DNA of 13,225 bases, taken from assembly GCA_964487415.1 (NCBI GenBank), contig CAZAPQ010000063.1, positions 1 through 13,225 of the forward strand, written 5' to 3'. Shown here piece after piece: positions 6,220 to 13,225 of the stretch. The DNA comes from DRVV01 sp964487415. GTDB lineage: Archaea > Thermoproteota > Bathyarchaeia > Bathyarchaeales > Bathycorpusculaceae. The position numbers were made by a program, and so were the translations under genes. The notes beneath the pieces were generated by a model, which saw nothing but the letters and a program-made list of their open reading frames with translations, had not been told where the DNA came from and searched no databases. Every line of letters starts with the position of its first letter. Position 1 is the first letter of the stretch.

Positions 6220-7488
6220 ATGTTCTATAAGGAGACCATTTTCCAATATACCCAAGCTGGTAAGATACCCAAGGATTGGAGATGTGTTGAAATTAATCAA
6301 GTTTGTGAAGTAAGAAGGGGGGCATCTCCGAGACCAATAAATGACCCAAAGTATTTTTCAGAATATGGTCGAGGATGGGTTCGAATAGCAGATGTAACTG
6401 CATCATACAAATATCTTAGAAAAACTTCTCAGTATCTTTCTAAACTGGGAGAATCAAAAAGTGTCAAAGTAAACCCCGGCGATTTAATAATGAGTATTTG
6501 CGCTACTATAGGAAAGCCAATAATTGTTGATATGGAAGCATGCATCCATGACGGCTTCGTTGTCTTCCGCAATCTTTCAAAAGAAGTTGACGTTGAATTT
6601 TTGTTTTATATGCTGCAAAAAAATGAAAGCAAATTTGCGAATATGAGGCAAACAGGAACGCAAGGAAATTTAAACACCTATTTAGTTGGCAAAACTCCGA
6701 TTCCTCTTCCACCTTTTGAGGAGCAGAGAGCCATTGCTAAGGTTTTGGGTGTTGTTGATTCGGTTATTGCTAAGACTGATGAGGTTATTGGGAAGACTGA
6801 GCGTTTGAAGAAGGGTTTAATGCAGACGCTCCTAACAAGGGGAATAGGACATAAAGAGTTCAGAGAAACAGAAATAGGAAAAATACCAAAAACATGGAAA
6901 GTCGTAAAAATTAAAGATATTGCTGAAATAAACAAAGAATCTGTAGATCCCTCAAAGAAGATGCCTGACAAAACATTCCTTTACGTTGATATTGACTCTG
7001 TAGAGGAGGAAACGGGAAAAATAAGAAATCCAAAAAGAATCTTAGGCAAAGAGGCACCTTCCAGAGCCAGAAGAGTGATTCACGTGAGTGATGTAATAAT
7101 GTCGACCGTAAGACCTTACTTAAGAGCCTTTGCTATAGTTCCGAAAGAGTTAGATAATCAAATATGTTCAACTGGTTTTGCCGTTTTAAGCTGCAAAAAT
7201 AACATTATTCCTTATTTTCTGTTAAGCGTCCTATTTTCAGATAAAACAATAATTCAATGCAATAGAATGATGGTAGGTGGACAATACCCAGCTCTTAATC
7301 AATCCCAAGTTGCTGAGATAAAAATCCCTCTACCCCCACTTTATGAACAGCAAAAAATCGCCGATACTATTTTGGCGGTCGATAGGAAACTTGAGTTTGA
7401 AAGAAGTGAAAAAGCGAGGTTGGAACGTATTAAGCAGAGTTTGATGGATTTGCTTCTAACTGGGAAAATAAGAATTAGGGTGGATTAA
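6220..7488 (+). CDS. hsdS: Type I restriction-modification specificity subunit
   Basis: A 422-aa protein with the two-repeat HsdS plan. Target-recognition region 1 (about residues 15-155) begins G-K-I-P-K-D-W. A conserved helical spacer (about 160-205) begins P-L-P-P-F-E-E-Q-R-A-I-A-K-V-L and ends L-L-T-R-G. Target-recognition region 2 (about 215-365) begins G-K-I-P-K-T-W. A second helical region (about 370-420) begins P-L-P-P-L-Y-E-Q-Q-K-I-A and ends L-L-L-T-G-K. The two recognition regions each bind half of a bipartite DNA site, and the spacers set the distance and bind HsdM. ATG at 6220 follows the hsdM stop by three bases, with GGGAGAG just upstream. The spacer at about 6720-6830 is G/T-styled like 5' hsdM while both recognition regions are A/T-balanced, which suggests exchange of recognition domains. 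Confidence 0.95.
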   Translation: MFYKETIFQYTQAGKIPKDWRCVEINQVCEVRRGASPRPINDPKYFSEYGRGWVRIADVTASYKYLRKTSQYLSKLGESKSVKVNPGDLIMSICATIGKPIIVDMEACIHDGFVVFRNLSKEVDVEFLFYMLQKNESKFANMRQTGTQGNLNTYLVGKTPIPLPPFEEQRAIAKVLGVVDSVIAKTDEVIGKTERLKKGLMQTLLTRGIGHKEFRETEIGKIPKTWKVVKIKDIAEINKESVDPSKKMPDKTFLYVDIDSVEEETGKIRNPKRILGKEAPSRARRVIHVSDVIMSTVRPYLRAFAIVPKELDNQICSTGFAVLSCKNNIIPYFLLSVLFSDKTIIQCNRMMVGGQYPALNQSQVAEIKIPLPPLYEQQKIADTILAVDRKLEFERSEKARLERIKQSLMDLLLTGKIRIRVD

Positions 7489-7490
7489 TT

Positions 7491-8330
7491 TTGTTTGAAA
7501 TGGATGAGTTTGAATGTTGGATAAGGGCTTCTCATGAAATGTTTGAGTGCCTTGAAGGACGCTACGATGTCTATCCACTTGCAACTTTATGGGTTAATCA
7601 ATGGTTAGATTCATCCATTTATGTCGTTCAAAACGAACATATAGCCAGAATAAACAATTTAATCGATGATTTTGAGTATACTGTTTTTGGAGTATACGGG
7701 AAGCAAGCGGAAAAAATAGATAAGCAATTTAGGAGTTTAATAAAAGATTTCCTCAGAACGGGCGAAAATATAGGTTATGCCATAGCACCTTACCTCTTTA
7801 CATGGAATTTCCAAAGATTTAAAAAGTATTTTATTGAAGATAACAGCTTTGATTTAAATAGCTACTTCAACGAGCTCGGAAGATTTCTTGACAGCCGAAA
7901 ACAGGAGATCAAGCATTTTCGAGGCAGAAAAATGTTAGAAGAAGAAATCGAAAGTGGAAGAATCGAGAAACTCTTTAATGATTTAAATAATAAACTGAAA
8001 GAACTTGGCATCGGTCACAACGAACCTATAGGTGTTATAAAAATACTACACGTTTGCTCACCGCAATACTTCCCCTTGATTGACAATGATATAGCTAAGG
8101 CCTTCCGTCTTAAGAAAAATAAACGCGAGAGTTTAACATCATTTCACTACCTTAAATGGATGAAATCCGTTCAATCATGGTTATCGAAATATGATAAAAT
8201 AAAAATTGAAAAGCTTGAAACGGAATTTGGGCGCTCCATCCTAAAACTGGTAGACCAAGCCCTATACATAATGTGTTCTCTCAACTTAAAGAAAAGAGTT
8301 GGCTTAAAAGTTGATGTTGACGAAATTTAA
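7491..8330 (+). CDS. Unrecognised protein encoded between hsdS and hsdR
   Basis: A 279-aa protein, soluble, mostly helical and charged, without signal peptide or membrane segment. The N-terminal half is rich in aromatic residues (W-V-N-Q-W-L-D, Y-L-F-T-W-N-F-Q-R-F-K-K-Y-F). The middle is a charged helical stretch (about 120-175). At about 178-206 there is a distinctive block: I-K-I-L-H-V-C-S-P-Q-Y-F-P-L-I-D-N-D. A pattern of K-h-h-H-x-x-x-P-x-x-F-P-x-x-D type recalls uncharacterised helical proteins, but I cannot assign a family. No Walker, nuclease or methylase motif is visible. The start is TTG 7491 (GGTGGAT five bases upstream) or ATG 7500. It sits 2 nt after hsdS and 14 nt before hsdR, so it is co-transcribed and probably an accessory, regulatory or anti-phage component. 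Confidence 0.85.
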   Translation: MFEMDEFECWIRASHEMFECLEGRYDVYPLATLWVNQWLDSSIYVVQNEHIARINNLIDDFEYTVFGVYGKQAEKIDKQFRSLIKDFLRTGENIGYAIAPYLFTWNFQRFKKYFIEDNSFDLNSYFNELGRFLDSRKQEIKHFRGRKMLEEEIESGRIEKLFNDLNNKLKELGIGHNEPIGVIKILHVCSPQYFPLIDNDIAKAFRLKKNKRESLTSFHYLKWMKSVQSWLSKYDKIKIEKLETEFGRSILKLVDQALYIMCSLNLKKRVGLKVDVDEI

Positions 8331-8344
8331 TTTAGGTTGATAAA

Positions 8345-11300
8345 ATGAGCATATATACAGAGAAGGGAACCGTTGAAGACTTTTTTATTCAAGAGCTGCC
8401 GAGCCTCGGCTGGAGGTATGTGGCTCCGGAAGAAATGAAATTAAGGCGTAAAGAAAATTTTGAAGAACCTCTCGTTATAGAAGATTTAAAATCGGCTGTT
8501 AAAAAAGTAAACACAAACATCGAATTTACAGATGAAGATTTAGACTTCATAATAGTTACTTTAAGAACTATTCCCGCAAACGTGGACGGAATTAAAAGGT
8601 TTTTGGACATTTTTAGAAACGGCTTACTTGTCCCACTTAAAAAAGAGAGAAAAGAAAAAGTCATCAAACTTGTGGATTTACAAAACGTCGAGAACAATGA
8701 TTTTGTTGTTACCCGCCAGTTTAGGCTTGAAGGCTCAAAGGGCAACATCCGAGCCGACATCATTCTGCTTGTGAATGGTATACCCCTCGTTTTAATAGAA
8801 TGTAAAAGCCCAACAGCTGAAGAAGTAAGCTGGCTTGACGCTTATAGGCAGATTAAGGGCTACGAGGAAAAGGCTCCAGAACTATTCAAGTATGTGCAGC
8901 TAAGCATAGCCACAGACGGAGAGAAAACCTTCTACTTCCCAAACGCCTACAACCCAGAAGGCGAAGACTTCCTAAACCAATGGAAAGACCCATACCCATA
9001 CACAAAAGAACAACTAAAAACAAACAAACTCAAAACCACCATATACGGGCTGCTTTCAAAACAAAACCTGCTGGACATAATAGAAAACTTCACCTTCATA
9101 AGAAAGGAAAGGGACAAGACAACAAAGATAACCGCCAGATACATGCAGTTTAGGGCGACTAACCGCATATACCAAAGAGTCGTAAACACGCTGAAAGGCA
9201 TAGAAAACAAGAAGTTTGGCTTAATATGGCACTGGCTTGGAGCAGGCAAAACCTACACCATGGCATTCACAGCTTGGAAACTCCACCACTGCCCAGAAGC
9301 AAAAAACCCAAGCATATTCGTAATAGTCGACAGAAAAGAACTTGAAGAACAAATCGAAAAAGACTTCAGCTTCATAGAAATCCCAATAGAAAAAGTAAAC
9401 ACAGTCAAACACCTAATAGAGCTTCTAAAATGGGGGAAAGAAGGCAAAAGAGGCATATTCCTCGTTACAATAGAAAAATTCCGCCCAAAAGACTTCACAG
9501 AACTTGAAAAACAAGGAGAAAAAATCGAAATAGCCAGAGAAAACGTCGTTGTCTTGGCAGATGAAGTCCACAGAACCCACTACGGAAAATTCTCAACAAT
9601 GATGAGAAGCATATTCAAAAACGCCTTCATATTTGGCTTTACAGGCACACCATTGTCAAAAGCCGAGAGAAACACCTTCCAAAAATTCTGCCCAACAGGC
9701 GAACTATACCTCGACAGATACTCAATGATAGACTCCATGGAAGACGGCTTCACAGTCCCCCTATCATACCAAGCACGCCTACCAGAATACCACCTAAAAC
9801 CAGAACAACTAAAAGACCTCATAAAATACGAGGAAGAGGAAATAGAAAAACTCACACCTCAAGAACGCCGAGAACTAAAACAAAAAGTCAAAGTGATAAA
9901 AGCATACGTTAAAAAGCCTGAAAGAATAGCCAAAATAGCCCAAGACATAACCCAACACTTCAAAGAAGTCGTAGAACCCACCGAACTCAAAGCCCTAATT
10001 GTAACCATAGACAGAGAAGCCTGCACCATATACAAAAACGCCCTCGACCAACTCCTACCAGAGGCCTACACTGAAATAGTTATGACAGCCCAGCCCAACG
10101 ACAAACAACCCATAAGAAGCTACTTCCAAAAAATCCAAGAAAAATACCAAACAAAAGACATCAAACAAATCCACAAAACCATAATAGAAAAATTCCTAAC
10201 CCAAAAAGAACCGAAAATCCTCATAGTAACAGACATGCTCATAACGGGTTTTGACGCCAAACAACTCTGGACCATGTATCTCGACAAGCCCTTAAAAGAG
10301 CACAGAATACTCCAAGCAATAGGAAGAACAAACCGCCCATACCAAAACAAAAAATTCGGACTGATAATCGACTACATAGGCATACTTAAAGAGCTGGAAA
10401 AAGCCTTCCAAAACTTCGAAGCCACAGACGAAAGAGACATAAAAATAGTCATAAGAGACCTAACAAAAGAACAGCAAACCTTCATAGAAACCCTAAACAA
10501 AGCCCTAAAAATCTTCGAAAACATAAAAATTGAAGACACCCATGAAAGCCTCGAAAACGCTTTAAACGTCCTTTTATCTCCGCAAACAGCCAAAAACTTC
10601 GAAGAAACCATGAAAGAGCTAATGAAATCCTACGAGATGCTTAGAGGCGAACCATTCCTAAAACCATACTTAGCCCAATACACGCTCCTAACCAAAATAT
10701 ACATAGCCTACAACAGAAGATACAAAAAACAAAACATAGATGAACTGAAAATAGAAAACCTCTCAAAGAAAACAGTCCAACTAATCCAACAAACCATCGA
10801 CATAAAAACCATAGAGGACAACTACCCCATCCTACCAATCGACGACAAATACATAGAAAGAATAAAACATGAAAAACCAACAACAGGCGCAGCAATAGAC
10901 ATCCTAACAAACATACAAAGACAAGCAAAAGCCCACCCAACCTCACCCTTCTTCATAAGCATATCCGCCGATGTAATGAAAACCTACGAAGAACTAAGAA
11001 ACAGAAAAATCCAAACAGAAGAAGCCATCCAAAAAGCCCTAACAATATGCCAAAAAATAACAGAATGGCAAAAAGAAGAAGAGGAAATAGGCAAAGACAA
11101 ACACCCCATCTACGAAACAATAAAAGCCCTAATCCCAGCAACAGAAAAACAGAAAATAGTAAACTTCGCCACAAACCTCCTAAACAATCTCAAACAGCAA
11201 AAACTACTTTTCGAAGGCTGGCAAAAACAAAGAGAAGCCAGAAGAAAAATAAAAATGGAAATCAGAGTGCAACTCCTATCCCAGCTAAAGGAATACAAAG

Positions 11301-11356
11301 ACAAAATCGACGAACTAACAGAAAAAATATTCGAAACCCTCGAGGCAAAAACATGA
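8345..11356 (+). CDS. hsdR: Type I restriction enzyme, nuclease/translocase subunit
   Basis: A 1003-aa subunit of typical HsdR size. The N-terminal nuclease domain has the PD-(D/E)xK signature: D138 in R-A-D-I-I-L-L and E152-C-K154 in L-I-E-C-K-S-P. Superfamily 2 helicase motifs follow: Walker A G-A-G-K-T (299-303), Walker B D-E-V-H (406-409), F-T-G-T-P-L (433-437 region), V-T-D-M-L-I-T-G-F-D (about 628-637) and Q-A-I-G-R-T-N-R (657-664). The C-terminal ~330 residues are helical and would bind the methylase core. It translocates DNA with ATP and cuts unmodified DNA at a distance. All key residues are present. Walker A reads H-W-L-G-A-G-K-T where H-T-Q-G-S-G-K-T is usual, and D-E-V-H replaces the common D-E-A-H. 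From about 8900 on the coding strand is very A/C-rich. Its TGA overlaps the next gene's ATG. Confidence 0.95.
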   Translation: MSIYTEKGTVEDFFIQELPSLGWRYVAPEEMKLRRKENFEEPLVIEDLKSAVKKVNTNIEFTDEDLDFIIVTLRTIPANVDGIKRFLDIFRNGLLVPLKKERKEKVIKLVDLQNVENNDFVVTRQFRLEGSKGNIRADIILLVNGIPLVLIECKSPTAEEVSWLDAYRQIKGYEEKAPELFKYVQLSIATDGEKTFYFPNAYNPEGEDFLNQWKDPYPYTKEQLKTNKLKTTIYGLLSKQNLLDIIENFTFIRKERDKTTKITARYMQFRATNRIYQRVVNTLKGIENKKFGLIWHWLGAGKTYTMAFTAWKLHHCPEAKNPSIFVIVDRKELEEQIEKDFSFIEIPIEKVNTVKHLIELLKWGKEGKRGIFLVTIEKFRPKDFTELEKQGEKIEIARENVVVLADEVHRTHYGKFSTMMRSIFKNAFIFGFTGTPLSKAERNTFQKFCPTGELYLDRYSMIDSMEDGFTVPLSYQARLPEYHLKPEQLKDLIKYEEEEIEKLTPQERRELKQKVKVIKAYVKKPERIAKIAQDITQHFKEVVEPTELKALIVTIDREACTIYKNALDQLLPEAYTEIVMTAQPNDKQPIRSYFQKIQEKYQTKDIKQIHKTIIEKFLTQKEPKILIVTDMLITGFDAKQLWTMYLDKPLKEHRILQAIGRTNRPYQNKKFGLIIDYIGILKELEKAFQNFEATDERDIKIVIRDLTKEQQTFIETLNKALKIFENIKIEDTHESLENALNVLLSPQTAKNFEETMKELMKSYEMLRGEPFLKPYLAQYTLLTKIYIAYNRRYKKQNIDELKIENLSKKTVQLIQQTIDIKTIEDNYPILPIDDKYIERIKHEKPTTGAAIDILTNIQRQAKAHPTSPFFISISADVMKTYEELRNRKIQTEEAIQKALTICQKITEWQKEEEEIGKDKHPIYETIKALIPATEKQKIVNFATNLLNNLKQQKLLFEGWQKQREARRKIKMEIRVQLLSQLKEYKDKIDELTEKIFETLEAKT

Positions 11357-11877
11357 AAACAGCAACTAAAAGCCTCACAATCCCAATTCTCGGAAAACCC
11401 GCCCAAATAATAATAAAGAAATCAAACATAGATGGTGTAGAAAGCGAACAAGACAAAATAGTCATAAAATCATCAAAAATAAAACCCCAAACAATCCTAA
11501 AAGAATACCTAAAAACCCTCCTCGAGGAGCAAGTCGCAGAAATATACAACCAAATCAAAAAAGAGGGAAAAATCGAAATTCACGGAAACATTAAATTCAA
11601 AATAGCAGAAAAAATAGACAACAAAAAACAAAGAATAGCAAAACTCAAAGGCAACACCATAACCCTAAAAATAAGCACCATCACATTGCCTGAAGAAGCC
11701 TTAAAATACATAATAGCCCACGAAATAGCCCACACCTACATAAAAAGGCATACCAAAAAATTCTGGCAAATAGTAGAGGTAATATGTCCAAACTATCAAA
11801 AAGCAAAAGAACTGCTCGAGGCGAATAAAAATTCGCAACTTATTGTATTTGAAAACCTACCTAAAATAACAATTTAA
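11353..11877 (+). CDS. YgjP/DUF45-like zinc metallopeptidase
   Basis: A 174-aa protein with H123-E124-I-A-H127 and, six residues on, H133 in R-H-T-K-K-F-W, the zinc ligands and Phe-Trp typical of the YgjP (DUF45, SprT-like/M48-related) family. The N-terminal half is Lys-rich with beta-type segments. A longer open frame extends upstream to 11047, but those residues are the out-of-frame shadow of hsdR. The ATG at 11353 is chosen because it overlaps the hsdR stop as ATGA. YgjP-like genes are frequent neighbours of Type I restriction operons, though the role there is not established; regulated proteolysis of HsdR or a partner is a possibility. It is the last gene of the operon and shares hsdR's strong A/C-rich strand bias. 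Confidence 0.85.
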   Translation: MKTATKSLTIPILGKPAQIIIKKSNIDGVESEQDKIVIKSSKIKPQTILKEYLKTLLEEQVAEIYNQIKKEGKIEIHGNIKFKIAEKIDNKKQRIAKLKGNTITLKISTITLPEEALKYIIAHEIAHTYIKRHTKKFWQIVEVICPNYQKAKELLEANKNSQLIVFENLPKITI

Positions 11878-11905
11878 AACTTATCAAATTAGAATACTCC
11901 CACGA

Positions 11906-11915
11906 AAATTTATAG
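11906..11915 (+). promoter_or_regulatory. TATA-like box for the membrane HEPN-like gene
   Basis: AAATTTATAG lies about 35-44 nt before the TTG start at 11950, in the 72-nt gap after the peptidase gene. It implies an independent transcript with a leader of roughly 10-15 nt. Confidence 0.45.
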
Positions 11916-11949
11916 CACTTCTTAAAAAGAATAATTTAGGGCGTCTCTA

Positions 11950-12888
11950 TTGTCCAGCTACTCATTAAATATTATAAAACATGTAAATAGAATAGCAGAT
12001 TGGATATTATTCGGGTCTATAGTGGCTTTATCTTTTGCATGTCTATTTAACGTATACTGCTTTTTGACCCTGCTATGCTTGTCTTTACTCTGTTTGCCAA
12101 AAGCGTGGTTTAAACGCGAATTTGAATGGCGATTTAGCTTCTTTCTATTCGCCGGAGCCTTCTTCACAGCCTTCTTCATACAACGGTCCACGTACATCTA
12201 CATTATTGGAGTAATGTGTCCATTGATCCTGTCTGCCTTTCTTTTCAACAACAATCTAAAGTGGGTGTTCTCAAGAGGCATAGAGTCTGTAGACACTTTG
12301 TTTTTAGCAATTTTATTAACTATAATCGCATTATTGGCTGGCTTCGGAGTCAGCCAAGTGCATGACCACCTAATCGGAGTAGCCGCATTCTTCATAATGC
12401 TCCTTGCACTCAAACACGTCTGCACAGCTATGAGAAGAGCAACACTCCTAAAATGCCTACTAAAAATCGGAGAAATCAAAAACCCGACAGATTTCATCGA
12501 ACAGATACTTAAAAAGAAAAGCAATATGAGCGATGAAGAAAAGAATTTTGTTAGATTCAAATTCAATGAATTCCTAAAAAACATAGAGAGGGGGGAATAT
12601 CAGCAAGCCTACATAACCCTTTCAACGGGAACACTTGAACTCCTAAATATTTGGAAAATGAAGACAGATAAAAATCCGGAAGGGTGGACTTACTCTCACG
12701 ATAAAATTAGGGGCGCTTTAGTTCATTCCACTCCTCCTCCGCCAAAAATAAAAGGCAAAGAAATTAGTCGAGAAGATGCTAAATTAAAGGATGTTGAAAC
12801 AAAGAAAGAGATCATTAAAATTTTTGCAAAGGATCCCTTCACACCTATAAAAGATCTATTAGAAGCAGCTGCAAAGTATTGCAATTAA
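11950..12888 (+). CDS. Multi-pass membrane protein with HEPN-like C-terminal domain
   Basis: A 312-aa protein. The N-terminal half has about five to six hydrophobic helices (roughly 18-48 as one or two, 61-80, 83-100, 114-135 and 139-158). The C-terminal ~150 residues are soluble and helical: F-N-E-F-L-K-N-I-E-R-G-E-Y-Q-Q-A-Y followed by L-S-T-G-T-L-E-L-L, then I-R254-G-A-L-V-H259, and a further helix from about 272 with many Lys and Glu. R-x4-H placed after two amphipathic helices is the catalytic signature of HEPN ribonucleases, common in toxins, CRISPR effectors and abortive-infection proteins. Position two is Gly, where Asn or another polar residue is common. The start is TTG 11950, just after a TATA box. 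The setting beside a restriction operon suggests a membrane-tethered defence effector. The family match is by eye only, and a non-catalytic HEPN-like scaffold is possible. Confidence 0.6.
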   Translation: MSSYSLNIIKHVNRIADWILFGSIVALSFACLFNVYCFLTLLCLSLLCLPKAWFKREFEWRFSFFLFAGAFFTAFFIQRSTYIYIIGVMCPLILSAFLFNNNLKWVFSRGIESVDTLFLAILLTIIALLAGFGVSQVHDHLIGVAAFFIMLLALKHVCTAMRRATLLKCLLKIGEIKNPTDFIEQILKKKSNMSDEEKNFVRFKFNEFLKNIERGEYQQAYITLSTGTLELLNIWKMKTDKNPEGWTYSHDKIRGALVHSTPPPPKIKGKEISREDAKLKDVETKKEIIKIFAKDPFTPIKDLLEAAAKYCN

Positions 12889-13225
12889 TGTTCTATCATC
12901 TCTTCATACATTATCCTCGTAAGCAACCAATAAAAACTATTTACTCAATCCAATTCTTGATGAAAGTTAATGTTTTAAAGTTTTAGTTGTTTATTTTCCA
13001 TTTGGATAATAGAATTAATTGAGAGTTTCATTCTTGCGAAGAGCAGTAAAGCACTTCCACGCTTAAACGACAAAGACAGCTGAAATATACGCGCTAACTG
13101 GATATTACAAATGAAATCTTGGAGAAGCCGCTTCAGCAAGTTGAAATTCATCAATTAGGTTTAGAAGCAGCGCACCGTTGATAAGCTTAAACGGCTAAGG
13201 ATTTCCCAGACAGTTCGACTTGACA
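12889..13225 (+). pseudogene. Gene-free end region with a probable decayed coding remnant (about 13018-13225)
   Basis: The first ~130 nt are A/T-rich with T-runs (about 12971-13002) that could terminate the upstream transcript. From about 13018 coding-like pieces appear in shifting plus-strand frames: I-E-S-F-I-L-A-K-S-S-K-A-L-P-R-L (ending in a stop), E-I-Y-A-L-T-G-Y-Y-K, I-T-N-E-I-L-E-K-P-L-Q-Q-V-E-I, and V-D-K-L-K-R-L-R-I-S-Q-T-V-R-L-D at the edge. Joined, they could be one helical protein, perhaps a regulator, broken by several frameshifts and stops. I recognise no family, and chance open stretches are a real alternative. Confidence 0.3.

Larger units (their letters stand above)
2765..12888. 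mobile_element. Putative tRNA-Arg-anchored accessory/defence island (right end not identified)
   Basis: A decayed integrase directly follows the tRNA-Arg 3' end and points towards it. After it come a broken membrane transglutaminase, a restriction operon and a membrane HEPN-like gene. This order is typical of integrative elements at tRNA genes. I found no second copy of the tRNA-Arg 3' end in the window, so the right boundary and even the unity of the segment are inferred. Confidence 0.35.

Noticed and set aside
10641..11174. Hydrophobic minus-strand frames opposite hsdR (101 and 73 aa)
   Set aside because: Their Leu/Phe/Cys-rich sequence is the complement of the A/C-rich hsdR coding strand, not real membrane proteins.
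11047..11352. N-terminal extension of the peptidase frame by about 102 residues
   Set aside because: The extension overlaps the end of hsdR out of frame and is basic low-complexity sequence. The ATGA overlap at 11353 gives a natural start.
1..13225. CRISPR array
   Set aside because: I saw no regularly spaced repeats of 24-40 bases anywhere in the window. The only sizeable repeat pair is the tRNA-Leu flank at 1483 and 2413.

Overview
The window looks archaeal. The signs are TATA-like A/T boxes about 25-35 nt ahead of starts, many TTG/GTG starts, two tRNA genes without an encoded CCA (one with an apparent intron at an unusual position), a dihydropteroate-synthase-like protein of a mainly archaeal family, and an archaeal-type tyrosine recombinase remnant. 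A Bathyarchaeia-like or related moderate-GC archaeon would fit, but the sequence alone does not fix the lineage.

Left part (1-1400), ordinary chromosome: the 3' end of a dihydropteroate-synthase-like gene converges on an ECF-type transporter S-component gene, and the two stop codons share one CTAG. Next (1480-2590) is a tRNA-Leu(UAA) gene on the minus strand with about 41 nt inserted in its D-loop region. A degenerate copy of its 3' end plus about 50 nt of downstream flank lies 930 bp away. Between the two copies sits a PIN-domain toxin-like gene with an ATGA-coupled 54-aa partner, so this looks like a very small tRNA-linked island.

A divergent tRNA-Arg(CCU) gene (2690-2764) is followed at once by a decayed tyrosine integrase that is truncated, frameshifted and missing catalytic residues. 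This is the usual signature of a tRNA-anchored integrative element. Next come a small two-helix membrane protein and a membrane-anchored transglutaminase-like gene broken by one frameshift.

From 4666 to 11877 there is a compact plus-strand defence operon: hsdM (Type I DNA methylase), hsdS (specificity subunit with two target-recognition regions), an unrecognised 279-aa gene, hsdR (nuclease/translocase) and a YgjP-like zinc peptidase. The junctions are +3, +2, +14 and -4 nt. HsdM2S would modify a split DNA site and HsdR would join it to cleave unmodified DNA. The unknown protein and the peptidase are probably accessory. A separate gene follows (11950-12888) with its own TATA box. It encodes a multi-pass membrane protein whose cytosolic C-terminal part carries an R-x4-H motif in a HEPN-like setting, making it a candidate membrane-tethered RNase effector. 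The last 337 nt hold no intact gene, only what looks like a decayed coding region.

The most interesting points are the unknown gene inside the restriction operon, the membrane HEPN-like protein beside it, the tRNA-Leu fragment repeat bracketing the PIN cassette, and a strong strand-composition switch: G/T-rich plus strand from about 2.8 to 5.6 kb, A/C-rich from about 8.9 to 11.9 kb, independent of gene direction.
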